Shown piece by piece: positions 57,064 to 64,000 of a stretch of 64,000 nucleotides of DNA (position 1 is its first letter; each line of letters begins with the position of its first letter). A program made the translations under genes and the position numbers. Location: NCBI GenBank assembly GCA_024734495.1, contig JALMQS010000264.1:186001-250000 (forward strand), in the 5' to 3' direction. Source of the stretch: Forficula auricularia. Its lineage: Eukaryota > Arthropoda > Insecta > Dermaptera > Forficulidae. The notes below the pieces were generated by a model, which worked only from the letters and a program-made list of their open reading frames with translations, made no database searches and was not told the DNA's origin.

Positions 57064-57345
57064 TTTTTAATATCCATGTAATTTTAACCGTTATTAGCTG
57101 CGTATTAATTTATTCCTGTTTATTTGAATAATACCGGTTCCGGCAACAATTAATGTTTATTTATTTACTTTTATTATTATAAACGTGTGTTTATTTATAA
57201 ATATATCAACAATTAGTTAAAAAATAAACTAATTAAATTTATTTGAGGAATTCTTTATACCTAACTGTAGAGTTGTACTAATTTAGTAAGGGTGTAAATA
57301 AGAGACGTCCATCTTTCCTTTATTTCTTTCTATTTATAAACTCCC

Positions 57346-57384
57346 GCCAACGTTTCGGCTATTGGTTGTAGCCATCTTCAGAGC
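57346..57384 (-). ncRNA. Hammerhead ribozyme motif, family Q, left arm
   Basis: Minus-strand mirror of 57495-57533 with an identical core (CTGAAGA, 57375-57381), stem II GGCT/AGCC and palindrome ACGT. Confidence 0.7.
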
Positions 57385-57494
57385 TAAACAATGACAAACA
57401 ATAATAAATTGTCCTTGTCCGAGTTCATTAATCAAAATTATAATTGATTGATGTACTCGGACAAGGCCAATTTAATATTGTTTGTCATTGTTTA

Positions 57495-57533
57495 GCTCTG
57501 AAGATGGCTACAACCAATAGCCGAAACGTTGGC
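57495..57533 (+). ncRNA. Hammerhead ribozyme motif, family Q, right arm
   Basis: Core CTGAAGA (57498-57504), stem II GGCT (57506-57509)/AGCC (57519-57522), GAA (57523-57525), palindrome ACGT (57526-57529), site T57530. Stem I is GCT with GGC (three pairs, one of them G-U). Confidence 0.7.
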
Positions 57534-57580
57534 GGGAGTTTATAAATAAAAAGAAATAAAGGAATGATGGACGTCTATAA

Positions 57581-60041
57581 TTAAATTATTCTAATATGCT
57601 TTGTTATAAAATTGAGCCCAGCTAATATGTTTGTATGTCCGTCAGTGTCACCATTATTAAGTTTGACACCAAAGACCCTATTATAGGAGGGATGATAATT
57701 TCATAATTTATTAGACATTTTACATATATAAAAGTATTTTTTTTTTTACCTGAAGATGTCTATAATTTCTGACAGTCAACAAGTTTATATATTGACACTC
57801 ACCTAAAACAAAAAGAAAAACATCATTATTAGTATTAATATGGATAGTTATATTCTATTACTTATATATATATTATACATAGAATTATCAAATGTAAGTA
57901 GATAGCTGAGAGATAAATCTCGAGACGAAAATTATATGATTCCAAATCAACAATGAAAAAGTAAAAATCGATCAATTGAAACGTTTCTATTAACAGTGGA
58001 AAATATTTATTTCTTCAGCAAAAAATAGAAATATGTTTTGAAATTGACTTATAAACTACAATAAAAATTTAAATGAATGATATTGTCAAAAAAATTCAAA
58101 ATATTGGTAAAAATAATTAATTGAAAAGTTATTTCTTGGGAAATGTGACTTCAACAAAAAACGTATTGATCTTAAAACTACGGTTTCTATTGAATATGTC
58201 CGTAGAGAAACCCCTTAAAGAATTATTCTACTTTCAAATGTGTCTATTTATTTATTTTTCTCTTAAAAATGTTTCGGTCATCATCAAGGCAACGTTCTGC
58301 AACAAGTTTTGAACTTAATTGTAATTAAAAATTATAGTAAACTGAACTTTCTTCGTTGACACTTTTAAACCCTGAAGAATCGCCGTAAGAGACGTTTCTA
58401 ATAAATTAATTTATTCGTATTTTCATTATCCTTGCATCAATTTAGCATTGAGTTTTACCACTCTGTCTTCAATAGAAAATACCTTCAATTAATTAAATTT
58501 GCTAATTTTAATATATAATAAAATATGAATTGAACTTATTAGAGGGATTTAAGGTAAATTAAGAAAACCATTTAATTAATAAAAGGAAATTGAAAAAAAA
58601 ATCGAATTATAAATTTTTGTTGACACACCCACCTGTGAATAATTACATTAATTAAGAAAAAAAAACTATTAACTTATAGTTACCCTGATAGAGCGATTTG
58701 TCGACCCAAAAACTCCCTAATCCGTGATTCTCATCGAAATTGTTAGAGGTGATTTCGAGAAACCATTTTTTTATATATATACCATAATTTATTATTTTGT
58801 TGTTGTACTATTTTTGTATCATTATTATATTATTGTTATCTATAATTATAGATGAATCATTTGACAATTATTGTAATTGGTTTTAATTAAATAAATATTG
58901 ACTTTAATTAAAAAAAATATTATTGTTATTGTGTTATTGTTGGATTGCTATTAAATTATTGTTGTATTATTTTGTTTTTCTTTAGTATTAATATTGTTAT
59001 ATTTGTTAATTATTGTATTATATTACTGTATATTAGACATTTAGCAGTAGAAAATAAATAAATAAATAAATATATATTTAAGAAAAATTATATTTCTTTA
59101 AAAAAAGATATTTATAATTATTAATTTGTTTTCAATTTTCTTTGATTAATTAATGAGTTTTTTTGATTTTAAAACCCACTAATAGTTCATTTCAAATATT
59201 ATTATATATTAAAATTAGCAAATTTAATTAATTTGAGGTATTTTCTATTGAAAACGGAGTGGTAGAACTCAATTCTAAATTTTTTCAAAGGCAGCCGCCC
59301 AAAGATAATGGAAAACCACACAGCACAAATTAAATAATTTTTTATTTATAAAGTGATTTTCATCCTCTTTAAAACCTGATGATTTGGGACTTAAAATAGC
59401 CGACAAGGCATCGTTGTTCACAAAGTTTTGAACTTAATTTCAATTAAAAATTATATTAATATCCACGAATGTTCAATTGTAATTAAGTTCAAAATAAATA
59501 AATAAACAATATTTTCTCATTTAATATGATATGATATTGCTATCTACAATATAATTTTTTTCTAAGTTATAGATAGATTTTCAATATTAATTTAAAATCA
59601 AATACATAATGTTCGAATAAGAATTTCGTTTTCTTTAATTAATCAATTTTAATGTTCCGTGTATAAAACGGAACCAACCCTATTAGTTCGTTAATGTTCA
59701 TCTGCTATAATTTCAAAGTTATTGACAGTGATAAAATAAAATAAAGTAAAAAAACATGGCTGCGCTATGACGTCACTGTAATAAAGCTTATTTTCTTACG
59801 TGTATAAAAAATAATGTTCTTTCAACACAGAGAGGTTTTACGAAAAATTTCTCATCACATTCATCCAATTAGTGTCGATATTACTCCATTAAAGGGAATC
59901 CTTACGGAGCCAGTGAAACCATAAAAACGTAGTTTGAATGAATCCTAAAAACATTGGAGTGAGCTGTTGGGTGTTCAATTTATAAACCTTTTCTTTTTAT
60001 TGATGTGAAAACATTTTGTAAGCCAGCAGCCATAGAGTAAT
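57581..60041. other. AT-rich spacer
   Basis: A hammerhead-like relic (58268-58290 minus: TTGATGATGACCGAAAC) has too short a stem II. A TGACGTCA palindrome is at 59768-59775. GTTCCGT...ACGGAAC lies at 59655-59684. No gene. Confidence 0.45.
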
Positions 60042-60401
60042 ATTATTCAAGAAAGATGGTCTACTATACTAGATCCGAGAGGTTATGGATTATTTTTATT
60101 GTCAGAAGGGTTGTTTCACCGCATATTATTCAAGAAAGATGGTCTGCTACTAGATCCGAGAGATAATTGATTATATTTATTGTCAGAAGGGTTGCTGCAC
60201 CCCATATTATTAAGGAAAGATGGTCTGCTACTAGATCCGAGAGATTATGGATTATTTTTATTGTCAGAAGGGTTATTTCACCCCATATTATTCAAGAAAG
60301 ATAGTCTACTACTAGATTCGAGAAGTTATGGATCATTTTTATTGTCAGAAGGGTTGTTGCACCCCATATTATTTAAGAAAGATGGTCTGCTACTTGATCC
60401 G
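60042..60401 (+). repeat. 81 bp tandem array, about 4.4 units, open in one frame
   Basis: Unit starts are 60042, 60125, 60206, 60287 and 60368 (83, 81, 81, 81 bp). From 60180 the units stay open and encode a 27-residue repeat like LSEGLLHPILFKKDGLLLDP. The first two spans carry small indels that break the frame. It could be coding, or simply a minisatellite whose period is a multiple of three. It abuts the truncated Helitron H2 copy. Confidence 0.8.
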
Positions 60402-60690
60402 ATTATCGATCCCAAATTTTAAAAAAATGATATAATATAATTCTCCTCTTCACACGATCCCATTTATTTAAATAAATCTATTTCCACACAAAAAATATCA
60501 CAATGCTGTAGATTATAGAAAAAAAAATACTTTCAGATTCATATCTAGAGCCTCATTTCTGTAGCTGTGTCAGGACGAAAATAAGGTGAAAATTTTAAGA
60601 GACTATCTATTTTCGGGAGTTTACATTTGGAGTGTGGTTTTTTAAGAGGAATAAAATTTTTGGACCGAGACGCTGCCCGCCAGGGCACCA
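60402..60690 (-). mobile_element. Helitron family H2, copy 2 (partial)
   Basis: It matches 49615-49903 from CGATTATCGATCCCAAATTT to GCTGCCCGCCAGGGCACC. The remaining half is replaced by the 81 bp array. Confidence 0.6.
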
Positions 60691-60949
60691 AATGATAAAC
60701 AACGCTTTATAATCATTATATAATGCATTTTTTTGTCTTTTTGAAATTTAATTAAATTCCATTGAAAAATTCTCCCGAAACGTTTTGAGTTTTTTTTTTA
60801 ATTGGTATAACAAAATTTGTATTTATTTATGTTTTTATCGTTTTAGAATTAAAATTTTAAAGATATTTTTTGGCAGCAAGAGGGTGAGAATTAATTAAAC
60901 ATAACTAATAATAAAAGTGAATAGACCAGAAATGAAGAAGAAGAAGCCG

Positions 60950-61210
60950 AGTGACTAGTATTAGTAGTAGTAGCAGCAGCAGTAGAAGCAAATGATGTTT
61001 AATGAGAGGGTCGGAAATAGCCTGGGTCATTCGCAATCCCCATTTTCAAGGAGCGGGGGGGTTTGGCCCCCGTCCAGGGGTCACGAGGGGCCACATGCTT
61101 GACATGCACTACGCGACACGCTCCATTCAATAACCAAAGGGACAGACAGACAGACAGATATGGCCAATCACCGAAAAATAAATAAATAAACACGAACGAG
61201 AGACTACAAA
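60950..61210. other. Triplet repeat and higher-GC block
   Basis: AGTAGTAGTAGCAGCAGCAG (60962-60981) and a GC-rich block (61018-61130) with no second copy and no recognised protein. (GACA)n at 61141-61158. Confidence 0.4.
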
Positions 61211-61423
61211 AAACAGATAACTACTACCAGGAAAAAACCAGAAACAGAACGCGAGCGAAATTCTAAGAAAATTAATGAAAAATATTCTCGAAATTTTCTG
61301 AGTCATTTTTTTGTGGTCAAGAGGGTTGAGTTAAGGGTGGGTAAGGGGTGAGTCATTAACCTGTAATTTAGCAGAGGGGAGATAAAAGCCTTTTTCCTCA
61401 TTTCAAAAATTAATTAATTATAT

Positions 61424-61500
61424 CAGGGTTGTACAAGCTTTTGGCATCCTTAGGACACATTTGAAGGAAAGAAATTGTATCGGGCCGCATATAAATTATA
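61424..61500 (+). mobile_element. hAT terminus fragment
   Basis: CAGGGTTGTACAAGCTTTTG followed by GGGCCGCAT resembles hAT ends of the CAGGGGTGTCCAAAC type. The right end is not found. Confidence 0.45.
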
Positions 61501-61552
61501 CTGATTCTAACGTTTTTAAGCACAAAACATAGCAAATAATATAATATATAAG

Positions 61553-62290
61553 AGGCCTAGATTAATTTGTAGCAACGCTGATGTAATGCTGCCGACAGAG
61601 AAGCTGACATCGTCAGTATAATTGCGGCAAATCTTGAAATATAATTGTAATTTGGATTCGAATTCTTGAAATGAAGGGCATCCAGCTCTAGCCATTTCAA
61701 ATTAATGAAACATTAAATATATTGATAACTTGATTCCTCCGCCACTACCACTTTTATATAATTTTTGAAAAATCTAAATTTTGTGTCGAGTTCTTATTTT
61801 TTGATTTTTACAAAATTGCAAATGAATTAAAACACGCAATGCCCGAGTTTCTACATTAAGAAACATTAGAGGTAGTAGCCTGATCATACGAAACAACATC
61901 TGATCTCTAATTTAAACTGATTTGGAGCCTTATATCGATTATCGATTAACCAGGCAAATTTGAAAAAAATGAATAATATAATACTCCACTCACACGATCC
62001 CACTTATTTAAATGAAATACCCCATATTTCCCCACAAAAAATATCACAATGCATGTAGATTATAGAAGAAAATTACTTCCAGATTCACCTCTAGAGCCTC
62101 ATCTCTGCAGCTGTGTCAGGACGAAAATGAGGCGAAACTTTTAAGAGACTATGTATTTTCTGGAGTTTAAAGGTTTTTGGTTTTTTAAGAGGAATACAAT
62201 TTTTTGACCGAAACGCTGCCCGTCAGGGCACCAGCCCGGAGGGCCGAGTTTCGAGGGTGTGCCGAAGGCACGCACGAAAAGCTCGTGTAC
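61553..62290 (-). mobile_element. Helitron family H2, copy 3
   Basis: It aligns to 49128-49903 over most of its length, from GATTAATTTGTAGCAACGCT to GCTGCCCGTCAGGGCACC. The extra GC-rich end (62241-62285) contains GTGTGCC GAA GGCACGC, a perfect 6 bp hairpin. Confidence 0.6.
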
Positions 62291-63444
62291 AATAATGATA
62301 TCAGCTTTGACAAATATCATAGAATGTCTTATGTTGAACCCGTATAGAAATAAATAGAATTTCGAAATATGTTTTTTATATATTTTTGAAAATATATTAA
62401 AAATATAAAATTTTTATGTTAAATTTATACAAAGTTTATGTTTTCTATATATTATTAAAATAATTAAAAATTATTTTTATGTCGATCTAGTGTAAATTTT
62501 ATATAAATTTAAAATAAAAATTATTTTATATTTTTAATATATTTTCAAAAATATATAAAAACATAAATATATATATTTCGCCACAAGATCTGACTGATAG
62601 CATGTAGGTCGTTAACTCAATAAGATACAATGTTTAATTATTTATTTATTTAGTATATTCTCGTCCAGCCACATGAATGGTTGTTTCCTATCCCTCTATC
62701 TGCAGTTAGTTTTGAATTGCTCTCGTAGTTGCTCACTAATTTATATTTAACTAGAGTGCGCTCTTATCTCGCAGAACTTGAAAGAATAATAATAATAATA
62801 TCTCGTATTTGATTATAAATGGATTCTCTCTCTCTCTCTCTCTCTCATCTAATGAATGCACAGTTAATTAACTTTACAACAATTTTCGGCTCAGTTTTTC
62901 ATAAAGATTAACTTTAAAATAACTTTATACTGTGTGTGTGTGTGGAATAATATTGCATCTGTGTATATTTATTATACTATATTATATTCCCCCACTTTCT
63001 TCTTTAAAATGGCTTGGAATAATTTCCCTTGTCTTTTGTGTTGTTTTCGCGAGAGAGAGAGAGAAAGGGGATTCCCCCGTTTTCCCTGGCGGGCGGCGTT
63101 TTCATGTCTGCTCGGCTGTTGACGGATGGTTTTAAACAAAAGCCCTTCCTCCTCGTCTAATCTAATCTATTTTTGAATAGCGACCAATCTTCATTTGATT
63201 TATTTATATCGAGTGCTCTGCTGCTTCTCTCTCTCTCTCTCTCTCTCATTTGCAATTAACATCCAATAGACTAAATAAATCAAGCGTATTTTTTTGTTTG
63301 TTACCTAATTTAGAATTATATGTACAAACGTAAAATAGATACTGTCGCCTCTGTTGTTAGCAAATGGTAATTTTAGGGAAAAGTTTTTTTTTGGCTAGGC
63401 AAATAGTTTTAATTATTTTTCAATTCAATTTGCCTATATATGGG
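62291..63444. other. AT-rich spacer with (CT)n tracts
   Basis: (CT)n at 62826-62847 and 63227-63247, (TG)n at 62932-62942, (GA)n at 63052-63064. TTATATTTTTAATATATTTT-type inverted repeats at 62370-62560. No gene. Confidence 0.5.
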
Positions 63445-63497
63445 GAATTCCACGCCAAATCTTTAAGTGGGAGATACATTTAACCTAATTTATCGCG

Positions 63498-63698
63498 AGA
63501 AGAATTTACCACTGCTCGAAGCCCCTAGAAACTTAGTAAATTGGACTATACCTAGCTTTCTGAGATTTGGCTCGTGATCCCGGCTTCTTTTCCTTCTACT
63601 CTGTTATTTTCACGATGGAGGGGCCAGCCCATACAGGCCTTTAGGGGATGGACCTTCTGGTGTATCTCCTTTTCACATAAATATCATTAAAAAAAAAA
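63498..63698 (+). mobile_element. SINE A, 5'-truncated copy
   Basis: ACCACTGCTCGAAGCCCC, GGCTCGTGATCCCGGCTTCT and GGCCTTTAGGGGATGG match the body of 40718-41089. It ends ATATCATTAAAAAAAAA. The start may reach back to about 63445, with weak similarity. The tRNA head is missing. Confidence 0.8.
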
Positions 63699-64000
63699 TC
63701 GGACGGTTTGAAAAATTTTAATTTTTGATTTCCTTCATTTTTTTAGTACCCATCAAAAAACTCTTCCTGGTAAATATTGAAATTTTTTTGATCACCGGTT
63801 TAAAAGATATCGAATTTCGGGTGTTCACTCATAACTTCTTCAAAAAAGGTCCAAATTCAATTTTTTTTTTTTTTACATTGTTTTAAGAAAAAAAAATACA
63901 AAAAATTATTTATAGTGTTTTTTTATATGCAATTTTTGAGTTTGAAAATTTTATTCTTGTTTTTTAAAACTGTACTTAGGTATATGTACTCTTTGATTTT
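63699..64000. other. AT-rich spacer
   Basis: Homopolymer A and T runs only. Nothing recognised before the window ends. Confidence 0.5.

Larger units (their letters stand above)
57303..57580. mobile_element. Inverted hammerhead element, family Q
   Basis: Arms of about 130 bp (57303-57436, 57448-57577) are almost exact mirror images, beginning AGACGTCCATCTTTCCTTTA on the left. Both contain identical hammerhead motifs. The motif order TGGCTACAACCAATAGCC with GAAACGTTGG is one I associate with Penelope-type elements. Confidence 0.75.

Noticed and set aside
58268..58290. Further hammerhead-like motif
   Set aside because: TTGATGA has lost C3 and stem II is only a couple of bases. Counted as relic or chance. 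59393-59425 (CTGATGATTTGG...) lacks GAAA and was also dropped.

Overview
This is a very AT-rich (by eye roughly 70% A+T) eukaryotic intergenic or intronic stretch. It has no operons, no bacterial-type gene density and no open reading frame that looks like a host protein. It is packed with short non-autonomous transposons, tRNA-derived SINEs, microsatellites (AT, GT, CT, AAAT) and foldback palindromes. A mariner-like transposase relic, an RTE/Jockey-type reverse transcriptase relic and many arthropod-style hAT termini suggest an arthropod, most likely an insect. The species cannot be named from sequence alone.

The strongest signal is a set of hammerhead-ribozyme motifs. At least sixteen copies keep the core C-U-G-A-N-G-A, then a hairpin, then G-A-A-A, with a pairing stem I and a conserved short palindrome at stem III (ACGT, ATATAT or ACTATAGT) just before a cleavable NUH site. 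They sit in several otherwise dissimilar repeat families, often as head-to-head inverted pairs, and look like non-autonomous Penelope-like or retrozyme-like elements. For the most abundant family the ends are fixed by 10-11 bp target duplications at three copies.

Layout. 0-6 kb: Helitron-like elements, an inverted hammerhead element, a 600 bp foldback element and SINE debris. 7-12 kb: MITE, hammerhead families A and B, a hAT element. 12-20 kb: G-rich minisatellite, nested foldback/SINE/hammerhead insertions, a GC-rich candidate regulatory island (15.7-16.1 kb), Tc1/mariner MITEs, a 646 bp foldback and a mariner-like relic. 20-31 kb: a SINE, long AT-rich spacer, Helitron-like elements, a candidate regulatory stretch at 28.0-28.7 kb and a hAT element. 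31-40 kb: hAT, hammerhead elements, the reverse-transcriptase relic, MITEs. 40-49 kb: a filled and an empty copy of one repeat differing by a SINE, foldback element, MITEs, hammerhead element. 49-64 kb: Helitrons with a canonical hairpin plus CTAG end, more hammerhead pairs, a 48 bp and an 81 bp tandem array, and SINE copies.

No host gene is annotated. Protein remnants are limited to two decayed transposon fragments. A few higher-GC, non-repetitive islands are candidates for conserved regulatory DNA, but that needs comparison with related genomes.
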